64,000 nucleotides of DNA from Climacteris rufus (GCA_013398175.1 VZRZ01005482.1:1576103-1640102); one strand, 5' to 3'. Counted from the stretch's first letter, positions 50,613-64,000 are shown. Notes: generated by a model not told the origin, from the letters alone. Numbers and translations: made by a program.

Positions 50613-51460
50613 AAATCACTGATTTTCTGTTTCTCTTCCACTTCTGCTCTATTTTTTATGAGAAAAAGATCAGAAATGCATGTGGTAGCAAGCCCAGGAA
50701 CTTAGAGTGGCTGAAAGACAATCCTCTCCTCTCCTTCATGCTCAGAATTCTTTCATTTTTTGGTGATACATTATTTCTGAATTTCACCTTGCATACTTCC
50801 TCTTAACAATTCAATTTCCAACATTAACGTACACGTTTATTACCTCAGAGCTGTAAATATGTCTCCAGCAGCCCTCATGGCAAGGTGCTGCCATAAGGAA
50901 CAATGTCTTTTCCACTGTATCACCAGGTGTGTCCTGAAACTTTGCCTCCCCTTTGTATCCCTGCCTTCCCTCCTGTCAGGAAAGCAGATTTTTCAATCAG
51001 AGTGTCTGTGCGGCCGCTTCAAAGGCAGGCTAATTCTTCAGTAGCACTATAAATAAACCTGTCTCTCTTTCCACTCCTCCAGTTCAGCAGGGTCACTGGA
51101 CCCTTTGCTCTGTGGCTGCACACTTTTGGGCAATAGGGCATGTAGCACACTTCTGAGTCTTCATATGCCAAGATGCAGAAAATCAATTTCAATGTCCCTA
51201 CGAAGCAGAGCTAGTGAAGCGAAAGCCTATCAGTATTGCCAGACTCTCTCCTGCACTGGAGGTATGAAGAGAAATGCTACAAAAATAAAAAGAGGTTCTG
51301 TGTTTTCTTTAGCCCTTTACTGTTGTGACAGTAATCAGCTGCACAACACAGTGCAGGGGAATGGGAATGGGAAATGAGTGTCTTCTTCATGATTTCCTTA
51401 AGAAATACTTGTATCAATAAAACGAGAATTTGAAGGCTTATGCATTCTTTGCCTATTCTT
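50613..51460. other. Unique non-coding DNA
   Basis: Open frames of up to 90 codons with no domain are present. The first part, downstream of the old CR1 remnant, may be further decayed repeat sequence, but I could not follow it. Confidence 0.5.
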
Positions 51461-51562
51461 ACAGAATCCCAGAATGGTTTGGGATTAAAAGTCATCTAGT
51501 TCCAACCTCCCTGCCAAGGGGAGGGCTGTCTCAGTAGATTTTACTCTGTTCATGCCAGCACC
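51461..51562 (-). mobile_element. CR1: CR1 LINE 3' end, short and diverged
   Basis: The plus strand reads ACAGAATCCCAGAATGGTTT, then GGG, then TCATCTAGTTCCAACCTCCC, TGCCAAGGGGAGGG and TCAGTAGATT. This is the reverse complement of the last roughly 100 bases of CR1. A short deletion removes part of the GGTTGGAAGGGACCTT block. It is older or more damaged than the copy at 20.9 kb. Confidence 0.88.
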
Positions 51563-54500
51563 AGATCAGTGATCAAATGAGAAAATCAAAAAGTTGCATT
51601 TAGAAACTTACAATGTCTGAAGAGAAAATGTTGAGAAAAAATTTCCAAAGAGAGAAGTAATTAAATAGTAAAATAATGGTACTATAAGGATCTTCTCGTA
51701 GTTTTAATTAAAATCCCTAGTTCATATCACTCCGTAATAATTGGCTTTATTTTATTTTGCTGCATCTGAGGCATCAAACTATCCATATCTTGATTTATAA
51801 AGCCCTGATACTAGCTTCAAAATTCATAATGGTTGAACTCCACAGATGAGAAAATATAAAGTGAAAAGAGGAGAGAGAACAAATCAAAGCAATCAATTCA
51901 AACAAAACTGTTTTTTACAAGCTGAACAGTAAATGTCTTCAGAATGTTTTGTGTCAGGGTTTTGACAGAGGCAAATTCTAAAATCTTGGAATGCATGGTA
52001 GAAAACAAGTCAACAGTTTTGTCAGCAAGTAACACATAAATGGGAATTATTTCAATCATATGAGAATCTTAACCTTTGCAACTGTGCCTTACGAGGGATA
52101 TTTCAAGTTGAGCGTGAACTGACACCCTTTGGAATGCTCACACAAGGCATGTTCTTGTTCTCCCAGTTTTCTTTGAGGCGTCTGCTGCCTCTACCCTCCT
52201 TCCTGGCTGCATCCTGAAACAATTTCTCAGTGCAGTCCAAGCACATGGCTATCTGCTGGGTTTATTTAGCAATGGGGAAGGGTTGTGCTGGGCAAGTCTT
52301 CTCTGTTAATGTACAAACACCGATACCCACAAAATATCAGCGCAGCTTTTGGCACAGAGAAAGCATTTTCAGGCTCGCTTTATTCAGATATAAATCTATG
52401 TTCAACAGGTGGGTTTAGCTGGTGTTTTCCCCTAAATGTCCTCCTAATAACAGTACTACTTAAGCTATTTCAGACAGAAATAATGTTGAGTGCAAAGAGA
52501 CAAATATCATAAAGCTGTGGGAAACATGTTCACACAGCGCATTTAAATGTGTGCTGGATTATAAACCAGGTGATTCCATAGGAACATCTACAATTTAAAA
52601 AAAAAGAAAGTTTGGTGTGAATAGCTTTTTTCTGTGATGAACCAGCTGTTTGCAGAATTATGCAGCTAGTACTGTGCAATCCATTAAAAGAAAAAAAACC
52701 GAAAACATAGCTTGAGAAAGATTTAAAATACCAAGTTTGAGGGATTATATCAGAAAAAAATACTCAAGTACAATAAAAAATCATTGTAAGCACACAAAAG
52801 AGGGACCTAAAAACACTTAAAACACAGTGTCCTATAAGGTAACGAACATACAGACATGGTATCAGAAGAAGAAATTAAGAATTTTGAGTGCTGCATATCC
52901 TCAAAATACATAAAGTTTAAAGTAAATATTCAATATGCAATGCAAAAACAATTCTGAATTATTAAATTCATGCTCTTTTTCTCTGAGCAATGCTTGTTTA
53001 CAGCAGCTAGTTCAACGAAGCTTTCTAAACCCAGTGAAACAGTCACAGCTTTTACTACATTGTTTCATAAAAGAATCATAGCTTAGTATTTTGCTGTGGC
53101 GTGTGAAATAATTTTAATATTTGTACTGCTGAAAGACATGGTCAGTGTTCTGCTGCTACAAATGGTTGTATTTTGTTAGAAATCTGCGGGATGGGATGAT
53201 TGGTGGCAGTGGATGCATTTGTAAATAATGAACTCAGAGTGCACAGAGTTGTCATTTTCTGGAAATAAATCACATGCAGAGTTATTTTGCTAAATGATAA
53301 TGTGTGCATCACCTCGATATATAATGTTGTAACCTTATCTGAGACTGTGAAGAATTTAATAATAATTATTTTTAATGCATATTGTAACATATACAGAAAG
53401 TCGTGAAACACTCTCTGAGAAATTTAGGGTAGTTTGGCAAAGATGTTTTTCCAAACAGTAGGAAAAATACATATCCTGAAGACAAGGCTTTTAAAAAGAA
53501 AATCCCAGAGGGAAGGAGGGGGGTGGGTTTCTAGCAGGGGTTCCCAGCACATCTCCAATGTGACAAACATGCCTTATTTCCATTGGAAAGCTATTTTCTT
53601 ATAAAATTCCCAGCTGGCTGTAATCAGGAGTTATGGCTATTTCCTTCCAGAGCTTGCTTTCTACAAGAAAGCAGCACAGGTTACAAGGTTTGTGACAAAT
53701 ATGTCTTTAGCATCAATGCCATGCCAGCCAGCTGCTTTTCCCTTGTGCATGCCAAGCTGTGCAGGACCAAGTGTTCACTCTTCTTCTGCCACGTTTTAAA
53801 AGCAAGTGCGTGAGATATTACTGCAAAACTCACCTCTGTCACAATAGAGTATAGGAGCACTATAAAAGTGCTGCTGCTTTTCACACAGATTACCATTATG
53901 ACGCTTTGCTCATTGGTGGAGACAAACTAGTTTCTGACATAAATCCACAGACGTCCATGTCTTTTTTTGTTGGTGAAGTTTTTTTCACATTAGGAAACAA
54001 TTAATTCCATTGTGTTTATGAGCTGTTAAAAATAACTATACCGATTTTTCTCTCTTCTACAGTCAATTCTCTGCAGAGGATACCGCATGAAAATTCAGTG
54101 ATATAAATCTAGATGAACCTGCAGACACATTTATTCATGATGCATTTCAAAAGCTTAAAGCAGAAATGCAGTGCTGCTCATTAGCTTTCCTTTCAGTGGT
54201 CCTGAGGCATATAGCACCAGCTTATTATTCTGATGTACTGTACAGCTTGCTTTTTGCCAGTTCTCAAAAAAACAAACAAGCCTGTACAACCCAAATTTAA
54301 ATGATAACTTTTTGGTTCACTTTTCTTTGTCTTTCTGCTTGCAAGGTGCATGAACTTCATAATATTTGCTCTACTCTCTTGGTATTTTTCAGCACTGTGA
54401 AGAGTTTCTGCCCAATTTGCACATTAATTTGGGTGATTTACAGAAGCTGTACCTACCATGTTTTCAGGTGTTCAACTCAGTTAGAAATCCATCCTGTAGA

Positions 54501-57340
54501 AATGCCTACCAGCACTAATCTCTCAGGGCACATACGTATGACTATAGGTGTAGGTAGGATTAAGATTAGCTATTTTTTGACTCAGTGGCATCTGGCTGAG
54601 CATTTCTTGGAATTCCATATACACCTGCAGGACTAGTTAACAAGGTACAATAACCAGTATAAATGTGAGATTTTTGTTAGCCTCTAACTTAGCATCAGTT
54701 ATATGTTTCCAGAACGTTAACCAACGTTAGAAACAAACTGACCACGTACATTTAACAACAACAACAACAAAAGTCGTGTGTCCTTTCTTCTGTGTTTTTT
54801 TCCCTCTGGTAGATCATATATTCTAATAGCCCATCAGTGAGAAATAGTGCCCATAATGTTGGTCTAAATGAGCAAGAGAATTATTGGAAGCAGAGAGAAG
54901 GAAGAAATGTAGAGAGTGCAAAAGACACCTGAGTGCAGCCTCTGCAACTGTATGAGGGAAGGAATGGTTCTAAAATGGTTTCAATCCCAGCTCTCTCTCC
55001 TTTTACTGGCTTTCTTTTCAGTTTAAGAAACAAGATAGGGGTCACAGTGCTTTATTCAAAGCTCTTCAGGCCATCAGCCGGCTGTTTATCCACCAGGAGC
55101 CTCAATGCTTTGACAGAGGCGATCAGTGAAAACAATCACCACCTTCCTTTTTCCTTCTCAACCTGAATTTGAGAGCATTCCTGATCAGAGGGCTAAAACC
55201 CCTTTCTAAGTACTCTGAGTCACAACCCTCCATTCAAACAGCTCCCTGCAAAGGTGTAGCATCTCTTTATATAGCAAGAGACTTTTTTGATTTGGAAGGA
55301 GCTACTTCAGCTCCAGAAAGCGGCACCGAAGGCTTGTCCTACATAGCTTCCTGAAAGGGAGTGTTTTAGCTGCCACTCAGTCTGAAGGAGCAGGGATGCT
55401 GCAGGACAATAAACATCAGTCCAATGCAGGACGACTACAGCACCTCTGCCATGCAGGATGGATACCTGTGCATCCTGTCCTGTGGCTTAAGATATGAGAA
55501 AAGTTTAAAATCGCTCTAGGTGATCTGTTATTCAGAGAAAACCTCCTCCCTGTGTCTCTCTCCAGCTCATTGCCTCATCCCTTTTTCAGCCACTCCTCCT
55601 CCCTGCCCCAACACATTCCTTCTCAACCCCTCCCACACCTCAAGCCACGGGCTGGAGAGCCTCCACAGGAGCCTTGGGCTCGTTACATGACTGAATGGCT
55701 ATAAATATTCTCAAATGTGGTGGCTCCCATACACTGGAAACAGTTATCTTTATCCTGAGGGAAAGACTATTATTTAGACAAGCCCTCCTTAATGTTTTTA
55801 TTCCTCTGTTTCCCACCTTACAAACAGCAAATTGAATTAGACTCTCAGTCAACTGTCGATGTGGGAGAGGAAGAGCAAACACTGACGTGTACATACACAC
55901 TTCTTAAGGATCTGCCTCTTATTTTAACAAAAACAACCTTCTGTTATTCAGCCTTAGTATGCCTGGATGACTTAAACAAAAGCTTATTTGAGCATTGCTC
56001 CTCATTCCCTAAGGGGGATGTGAGGAACGCAAAAGCCTCCCATGTAGCTCTAGACTCACAGTTAAGGTTTTGTTTATCCAAGAGGACGAACTGAAGCACA
56101 CGGGTTAAAAAAACTAAAAACTTATTTCTGGAACACAGACTTTTCTAGACATTTCCCACAGGGTCCAATGAGGTGCAAGAGACCTAGCTCAGCTCCAGAG
56201 CAAAGCAGCTCCCAGAGGAACCCTGAGCCATGAGGAGATACCGTTCTGCAGACGCAGGGCAGCAGAGCCACTCTCAAAGGACACAGCCACTGGAAAGGCA
56301 TAGGTTGTCCTCAGACATCCTCATGGGGTAAGCACTTCCCTGGGAGACCCTTCCCCAACCAGGGCAGCTTCCCAAGCAGCACCGTGCTGGGTGTCTCCTC
56401 TTCCCACAGGTCCTTGGTTCAGAGGGCTGTCCTGGGTGTTGTTTTTTGCTTCTGTACCTGAAACATTTCCTGAAATGTCAAAACCTGTCATCAGTAATTA
56501 GGTCAGACTGGCTGGAGCACTGTGTAGGCTCCTCCTGAAACCTCACCAGTGTGTCTCAACCAGTGTCCTTTCATTCCTAGTCTTTTTTGCCACATCCAAA
56601 CCCAAGCCATACCAACAAATGAAAGTTAACTCTGAAACTCACTCTAACTTTTGTCCTAATGTGGCTTTGAGCCAAAAGCAAAGAGTTAGTGCTTTAATCC
56701 ACTTCACCATCTATCCCTCTGGGGGTTCATAACTCAGCCATGAATGTTTGTTTTGAGCTGAAACTTGCAGTGCAGGTTCTCCTCCAAAGAGCTGCGGCAG
56801 GGCAGAAGGCAGCCACTCTCCCGAGAGCACCCTGGCACCCCACAGGGAAGGCAATGGGAAAGCAGTGAGGGAGAGGAAGTGCAGAGCCCGTCTGCAGGGA
56901 GAGAGGTGGGAAACAAGGCAGGGGGTTGTCTGGAAAGGGAGGAAAGGAGGGAAACACTACAAGACATATATGCAAAGACACCTGCACCTTTGACTCGCAT
57001 ATTCTTACTCTGTCATGGTTTATCTGTCTTGACTTTTCATTCTTTGCAGACTAGGACTTGCTTTCTCATGATCCTGATCAGGTAGTGCTGGCTCTGAATC
57101 CTTATAATCCCACTGATAATAATGTCAGTGTGACTATTTCATATTCCTAAACTGACAACATTTGTATTTTTGAGCATACATTTTTACATCCTTGCAAGTT
57201 TTATACAGATTTTTACAACATTCAAGCAAATAATGTACTTTGTCTGAGGTCCCCCCACTGGGCTGTCTGCATGTTTCAGGCTTTAGTGTATGAGGGGTTT
57301 TTTTATAATGCCCTTGAGAAGAGTGGAAATGCTACCTCTG
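51563..57340. other. Unique non-coding DNA with no recognised gene
   Basis: No recognisable gene is present, and frames remain below about 112 codons. Seen in it are an AAC triplet run at 54754-54772 and a G/C-richer, polypyrimidine-rich part near 55540-55680. A stretch near 56760-56960 is open on both strands and encodes only charged or proline-rich low-complexity sequence. Confidence 0.55.
54754..54772. repeat. (AAC)n trinucleotide microsatellite
   Basis: Nearly six AAC units in unique DNA form a short and probably length-variable tract. Confidence 0.9.
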
Positions 57341-57456
57341 TTTTACAGAAGAGGAACTGAGGTACAGAGAAGCTAAATGCCTTCCTTGAGGCCAGGTAAG
57401 ATATCTCAAGCACAGAAAAGAATGTAAATGCTTCTTGGAACCCAGAACCTGAAGTC
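57341..57456 (-). mobile_element. Probable MIR/CORE-SINE remnant
   Basis: The plus strand carries TTTTACAGAAGAGGAACTGA, then GGTACAGAGAAGCTAAATG and CTTCCTTGAGG, and about 50 bases later CTTGGAACCCAGAACCTGAAG. In order and spacing this follows the reverse complement of MIR: TTTTACAGATGAGGAAACTG, then GGCACAGAGAGGTTAAGT, then a B-box region ATTCGAACCCAGG. The match is clear in the first block and weak in the last. MIR-type SINEs were active in early amniotes, so the insertion would be very old. Confidence 0.55.
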
Positions 57457-60400
57457 CTGTGGTGGATTTCCAAGCACAGGGACAATGAGATGTGAACTGT
57501 GACCTCTACTGACTGAAAAATAACATTAGACATTCTCTTATCAGAATATAAAGTATTTATATATTCCATGTTTACTTTGGTCTTCATTTCTAGAATAACA
57601 TCTTTATCTCTTTAATGAAAAGCTTGGTGAAATTATAACATTATTGGACCTAATGAAAGACTTTCCATTTCTAAAATCCTTTTTATGTTCTGACATGAAC
57701 CTTCTAAACACATCTTATTGAGCAGCTCTCTTATTTTTCTTATGTAGCTACTTCTTGTTTTTAAAATGTTTCCATGGGTAGCAGTTAGTTAATCTGAATT
57801 TTGAAACTCCTTAAGGAAAACTATCTTTATAATGTAATGTCATTTATACATGGGTACACCTACCACTCTGCCTCATGATAGGTACACCATCAAAGATTGT
57901 TGTGGATGTGAGCACGTTAAATTACATTTTAACATGCTTAACATTTATTTAACAGGGGCACAGTTACAGAAGCTGTAAATTTCCTGACAACTTTTTGATT
58001 GATCCAAGCTGTTTGATTTGCAGCAGGGACCAAGTTTCAGTAAAAAAGTTCATGGAAAAGCCATGGTTTTCAACAGCTATTGACGAGTAAGTGTGAGGAT
58101 ATGCATGCTCAAGCAAGAGGTTGGAAAGCTGAAGGATGAACAGTGCTGAGGAGAAAAGCACATCCCAGTTTCCCATAGCACCTCAGTGTCATGTGCAGCA
58201 AGCGGTACCAAACAGAATGACTGGCACAGCCTACATAGTTCTCTGCCTTGTGCAGGAAAATGGCCACTAAAAGGTGTCAAGTGAACACAGAGTCATAATT
58301 GACCACCTGCCCAGGCTCTTGCAACAGAATATAATCACCAGGTTTGCAGTCCTCGTCACAGGGAGTCCCACCAGTGTGCAAATAACAACACTGCAGATGT
58401 GGTCATGATGATGAGACAAGTCCCTGCACCATGCTACTACACCTCTGACCTCCTGTCATTAGCAAGCCCACTTTAACCAAATACCTTGCACAAGAATGGC
58501 TTTTGACAGATGCCATTCAGCAGATCAGAACCACTACAAGTGGTCACTCCCACTCCTTGAGTTGCTGAGTCATTAACAGGAAAAATAGGCAATGATTCAC
58601 CCTATGTGCATGGGGTGGGTGCACTGCAGTGGCTGTGCTGTGCCTTGTAACAAGCTGGCTTGCCACAAAGGGAAATCTTTGCATACTTTCCGAACAGTAT
58701 TTCGCTATGTGCTTATGACAGAAAAAGCCAGAAATCTTACTGAGATACCACCACTTATGGCTACAGATGACCCAGGAGTCTGAGACTCGTGGATCCTCAT
58801 CTGTAGGTGCTTTGCACTACGGGCACATACACCAGTACACCATCCATAAATGTGGATCTGCACAGAAGAGACATAGGAGTGTCATCCTAGGAATATTAAT
58901 TTAAACTTCCTGAAATTTATGCTCACATTTCAAGCACATCTGATACTTGGAAATACAGGACTGATTTCTCTTCTACATTTTACTCTGTCCCACTCATGGC
59001 ATTACAAAAGGTGGCTCCGCTTTGCTCCCTAATGTATGCAATGTGTGCTTCACAACCACCAGCCCGAGTGAGAAACCAACCCTGCAGGCAGGCAGAAAAA
59101 CCCATTACTGAAGATTCCCTTTGAGAAGGAAAAATGAAGAATCATCAATGGGATGTCAAAAGATGCCTCAGCGGAGGTCATGCATCTTACCTGCCCTCTC
59201 ATTTCCAAAGCCAAATTAGCACATTCTTTGAAGTACCAGTGTTTACCCAGGAGCCATTAAATCATCTCTGGGTACTGGCAAAGATCTAATGAGTAAGCAA
59301 AAACATTTTGCACCTCATTTCAGCCGTGCATGATACTTTGAACTGGTGCTCTAGTCACAGTGTGTGCACTCAACTGGGGAAAAGAGCATGGGGTCCACCA
59401 AAGAAAAGCCTGCTCTGGGAAAGCTTTCAGACCACAGGGTCACATGCAGGCAATCATCACCCATCTGCCAGCACAGGCAATCTGTCACCTGCCTGATCTC
59501 TCACCTGTCATTATCTGGTGGTTGGTCTGCTTTTCATTAAATAGCACGAGAGCAATATAATTTGACCTCCTTGCACCCTGTCCCTGGTCCTCTGTCTAGT
59601 CCTTCTGCCCAGCCATGCTCTCACAAAAGAAGAAGGAATAACAATCAAACAAAAATTCTTGAGAGAGGGAGAAAAGGAGACAGCTACTAGTGGAACATCC
59701 TAGTTCCCTGAGTCCCAGGAACAAGCATTTGCTCTTCCCAGAGTCCCTCTCTGAACACAGCAGCACTGGATGGCATACAGTGGGACTTTCTGCTTAGCTT
59801 TTTCAGTGCTTTTCTCTTCCTTTTGGGGGATTATTAAGTGCTCACTTCTCCAATATTTGTCTCTTCAGTCTAGAAATAGCACAGGAATAATATTTCAGCT
59901 GAGTGAGAAAACGCTGACTTCTGATGTTTTCCACAATAGATGGGTTGATGTGAATATGAAAGATGATGTACTTGATTTGCTTCACTTTCACCATCCTCTA
60001 GAGAGTTTAATCTATCCAGAAAAGAAGTGTCTGCTTTTCTCTTCCTATGTGACTGGCAGTTCATCATCTTGTAAGAAGGAGTTATTCTAAATACAAAGAA
60101 GAAGAACTCATAAGGCAACTTGATGAGTTTGACTCACCCTATTTGCAGTCAACTTCCTCTGTGATGTTATGAAGAGATGTGTTTAATTGGTGAGATATCA
60201 TCAAAAAGGTGACACCTGAATTCAGTGCTCACTTTGACAGAAAGGGGCTTTCTGTCTGGTTATCAATATTTACTGAATTGAAACTGTCAGATTCAGCTTC
60301 TAAAACTGGCCTAAAGCAACACGTTTACTTCATGTTTGCTTACAAATGCAAGCTTATTTTGCATACTTGTTAATATTTGTTTCCAATCATTTTATCTCCC

Positions 60401-62382
60401 ACAGGAAAGAAGAAAATTATTCAAATATCGTACAACAAAAGAAGTATTTCTCATGCCATGTTTTCTTATTTTCATAAAGCTTTATTTTAAAATTCTCATA
60501 GTATGAAAGCTATACACTAAATATGATTAAGAAGGACGGTCCTGATTCACATATCTACGAGGACAAGTCTGACCAGCACAGAAAAAATCTGTAATATGGT
60601 GCAAAACAAGGTTTCTCTTGCTCTATGACCACGAGCAGACAGACACCAGAGAGCCGTGGCACCTCCTTACACATTATAACCTGTCCTTTACCTGAGGGAG
60701 CACCACTTGCAGCCATTCTGTCAGCCAAAAAAGTCAGGACACTTACTCTTCAAATAAGTTTCTGGTACCTCTAGCTCAAATTCTGGTAAATACAGCCATT
60801 CCCTGCTTTTATCAGACACACAAAGCCCCAAGTGGCACAAAAAGTATGTAAGGGCATAAAACAAATGGATGTTGAACAAGAGCTTCTGTTTTTCTTGCCT
60901 AGTTATATGAGGATAAGGTGACATTCAATTACATTAAAAATTGGCAGGTTTGACTAAAGGAGGTCCTCTTTCACATAATTAATGGATGGAAGTCCTGAAC
61001 CCAAGATGTCATTGAAAAGAAGTGCTACTCCTTGACTCCGATGATTCTGCAGGGATCTGCACATGCTCCAAACCCATCCCTGGGAATGTAGTTGTCTCCC
61101 TGGAACTTCCCAGGATCAATAGTCTGCAAGATTCAGGGATGTCTCTTCAAAGGGATTTTGCAGGATAAGAACCAGAAATAAAAGGTCCCCTTTGCCATGT
61201 CACTAAATTTTTCTAACATACAACATCTGTGCAGCAATTGTGAAGATTTAATTCACCACCAACAACAAGTGATGTGCAGCTTTTCACAAGTAGCAGAGTA
61301 CTGACAGCTCAGCTAGAGCTTGGGGCTTCATTGCTAACGATTTAAGAATTTAGGATGATTAATGCTTTTGGACAACATTTATCAGCTACAAAATCTTAAG
61401 AAGTTCTACATTTTCATTTCCACCACAGCCTGCATTTTTTGCACTGACACTGATATTTATTTTGATGACCAAGAGTCAGCTCAGACACCCCCTTCAAGTA
61501 GTACATTGGCAAATTAATAATGATAAATAATAAAATGAAAAAATGTCTCCTGTCAGGTGGATACTTTTTGAGGGAATGCTGAGTATCCCCTGTGACTAGG
61601 GACAATAGGTGAGTAGTCCTGATTCCTTAGTTACCAACAACTCTTTTGCCAGTTTTTAACAAATATTTTCAGACACATCCAATTGCATGATAAAACAGGT
61701 TGCAAGTCACCCATGAAGCTGTCCGACTTGGCTCCCCAAGACCTGGAGTGGCATGAATTGGTTATGTTCTACAGTTACACAATGGTCTTTTATTTCAAGT
61801 TTTATTTATAACAGAAGAAGGTGCGTCCAAGAGTGCTGGCATCTAGATAACTAATGGGGAAAATGAAACAACAGGTGGAGCCAGCATCTGCCCAAATTGC
61901 AGGACAAGTGCACCAAAGTTGTTGACAGGGCGTTCTTTCCAGAGTAGATGAAATCCCAAACTGGAATTCAGTTTGTAGTTCAAATTACATGAAAGTGTCG
62001 TACAGCACAGTTTGGCCAAGAAGAAGAACAGATTATGTTGGATATCTGTGCTGGGTGCTGCACCTATAAAAACTGAGGCATACAGTTTTAGCAGGTGAGA
62101 CCAAAGCTGTGTCTCACCCAAAGTCCTGCCACCAACAGCTGTTCTAAGAATGCCCACAGAAGAGTAAGGCAAGCAACTCCAGTACAAAGATGTGCTAGCT
62201 CAGATTAAAAGACCAGCTCCTGAATTTATGTAGTACTGGAGCAGCAAGTTTTAGGACCCTCTTTTCAACAGGAACATTCATGAGAAATAGATATACAAGC
62301 AGACATGTCATTTTCAATGCTGCAACCCAACTAATTTGAAATTAGTACATTTGTATCGTTACAGGTTGAAAAGGACACCTGA

Positions 62383-62394
62383 TTTTTTTTTTTT
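62383..62394. repeat. Poly(T) run of 12
   Basis: This is a homopolymer in unique DNA. No adjacent retroelement was seen. Confidence 0.85.
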
Positions 62395-63306
62395 AAATCA
62401 GCTTTACCAAACTATTTATCTTATTTTCTTCACTTCCAGGGCATAAGATCATGACAGTGTGATGAGGCAGTTGCTTCTCTCTCCTCACAAGAATGTCTCT
62501 CCAGGCTATTTGGACAGGAAAAAAAACTGCAGAGAGGTGCAAGGCACTGCTACCCAGGTGCCAGCAGCAGGCACAGATGCAAAACCCACTAGACAGCCCA
62601 AAACTAAAGAGGTCTTGGGAGCATTGGTGACTTGGACATGTTTGTCCCAATGGTCAGTTTAGTCCAAACACCAATTTCTGCAAGACCCTTCAATCCTTAG
62701 GAAAAGCTTACCCATATAAGAAGGGACGGATGATTTAGGCAGAGCAGTTAAATATTATTTTAATTATTATTTGCCCTTCATACAGTTCAGCCCAGTGCCT
62801 GAAATGCTAAAACACCAAACCAAAATGCATTTGGCATGCTGAGTACACCCAGTCAAGATAAGCACCTGAAGGTTAGCATTTCAACCTGCATTAAAGCACC
62901 TTATCTCTCAAGGTTTGCGGCTCACTATTAATAGCACAGTTAGGTGGGTCCTGGTCTTGCAGCCTTAAGCATATGAATAGTCCCATTCACCACCACTGCT
63001 CAGGAGAGCAAGGGCTGTGACAGCATCTTTTCCTGTTTCTTTCCATCCTTAGGAAATGATAGTGCTGAGGCTGCTGAGCAGATGTGTGATAACCCACAGC
63101 CTGAGCTCAATCCCAGCTTATGGGGGCAAACCATGGTTAAACCCCCGGCACTCGCTGCTGCTATGGCAGGAGTCAAGCTGCTGTGAGCTAAGTGGCATCA
63201 GGATCAGATCATCTGCTTACAGCCTCATATGTTTCCAAAACATTCTCTGATGGGGCTGAAATTTTCCATGATTGATCTCCAGCCAAAGGCAACTCTTCCT
63301 CTTTTG

Positions 63307-63320
63307 TTTTTTTTTTTTTT
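63307..63320. repeat. Poly(T) run of 14
   Basis: This is a homopolymer in unique DNA, preceded by CTTTTG. No adjacent retroelement was seen. Confidence 0.85.
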
Positions 63321-64000
63321 CTTTATAAGTGTAAGCAAACCCTTCATTTTCAAGAGAGATGGTGGAAAGGGGGCAGAGCAACCCTGTGAGGAGCAATTCT
63401 GTAACCCACAGCGTTTTTGCTCAAGCCTTTGTATCCTTATAATGCAAAATGTGATTTATTACTATAAGATAGCTAACTGCTAAAAAAGGCCAGAAAAAGT
63501 GCTATAGGACAAAACCACTGGTTTTATCATGCTTCTTATTAAAAAATAAGTCCTACATATATTTTCCCTGTAATTGTATGTATTGTGTAACTGTGGAAAT
63601 CAGAAAGTAATCACTATAAGCTGTAAACAGAATGGACACAACAAACCTGACAATAAAACAAATAAATCTTTCTGTCTGTAGTTCCAAGAGTTTAAAAGCA
63701 TCCTCTACTTTGCAGAGCCTGTGCAGGGGTCTAATCCACAGCTCTAACACCAAGGAGAAAGAGCAAACTCAAAGCTAGCCATCAGAACAGACCCGAAGAG
63801 AAGGCCAGCTCATTTGCAAGTGAACAGTTTACACAAACACCAAGTGCAGAGTCATTTTAAAAAGTGGTATTACTATTGAAAATAATTTTAAAAGGCAGAA
63901 CTATGAATGTATCTTCTAGAGTTTGCTGCTGACTTTTGGACAAACTGTCTCTTTACTAATGCGGAGCAGAAGATGGAGAGCCTGCTTTAGTTTCTCCAGG

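Larger units (their letters stand above)
57457..64000. other. Unique non-coding DNA with no recognised gene
   Basis: No gene is recognised on either strand. Frames are at most 114 codons and without domains. T-runs at 62383-62394 and 63307-63320 are simple sequence. The window ends inside ordinary unique DNA, so a gene just beyond the right edge cannot be excluded. Confidence 0.55.

Noticed and set aside
56734..57085. Overlapping frames on both strands in a G/C-richer patch
   Set aside because: The translations are low-complexity proline, serine or charged stretches. Few stops are expected where A/T is low.
1..64000. CRISPR arrays, rRNA genes, bacterial operons, endogenous retroviruses and LTRs
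   Set aside because: I saw no regularly spaced repeats, conserved rRNA blocks, Shine-Dalgarno-led gene chains, paired LTRs or retroviral gag/pol motifs. A database search could still find diverged LTR scraps.

Overview
This window looks like nuclear, non-coding DNA from a bird. The main evidence is repeats: several fragments of the CR1 LINE (chicken repeat 1), two of them ending in the CR1 3' terminus (a ...CCAACCCAAACCATTCT...ATTCTATGA-type end, or its reverse complement). The DNA is A/T-rich with sparse, short microsatellites. I saw no bacterial-style gene packing, ribosome binding sites or operons. The exact species cannot be read from the sequence.

I found no protein-coding gene that I can defend. 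Open frames are short (the longest is 176 codons) and scattered over all frames. None has a recognisable cellular domain, and none sits in a convincing chain of splice-bounded exons. The only frames with recognisable protein similarity are decayed pieces of CR1 ORF2 (reverse transcriptase) at about 3.4-4.9 kb and 18.6-19.15 kb. The window is therefore best read as an intergenic gene desert or the inside of one or more very large introns.

Layout: 1-3.38 kb is A/T-rich unique DNA with a TA microsatellite. 3.39-4.89 kb is a plus-strand CR1 copy that has lost the reverse transcriptase core. 4.9-18.6 kb is unique DNA with an A/T-rich stretch near 10.7-12.5 kb that could be a conserved regulatory island. 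18.64-19.15 kb is an internal CR1 fragment preceded by a long-armed inverted repeat. 19.7-20.1 kb holds octamer, SOX-like, TATA and splice-donor sequences in promoter-like order. 20.6-20.7 kb may be an ancient repeat, and 20.93-21.09 kb is a minus-strand CR1 3' end. 21-34 kb is unique DNA with small tandem duplications and a 14-base assembly gap at 31347. 34.28-34.37 kb is a CR1-like 3' end. 34.4-50.3 kb is unique. 50.31-50.56 kb is a very old CR1/L3-type remnant, and 51.46-51.56 kb a short minus-strand CR1 3' end. 57.34-57.46 kb is a probable MIR/CORE-SINE remnant. The rest is unique DNA.

I did not find a new biological system. The leads most worth checking are the promoter-like cluster at 19.7-20.1 kb, the paired CACTTAAGTG palindromes at 11273 and 11813, and the ancient repeats. 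Cross-species alignment and RNA data would settle most of them.
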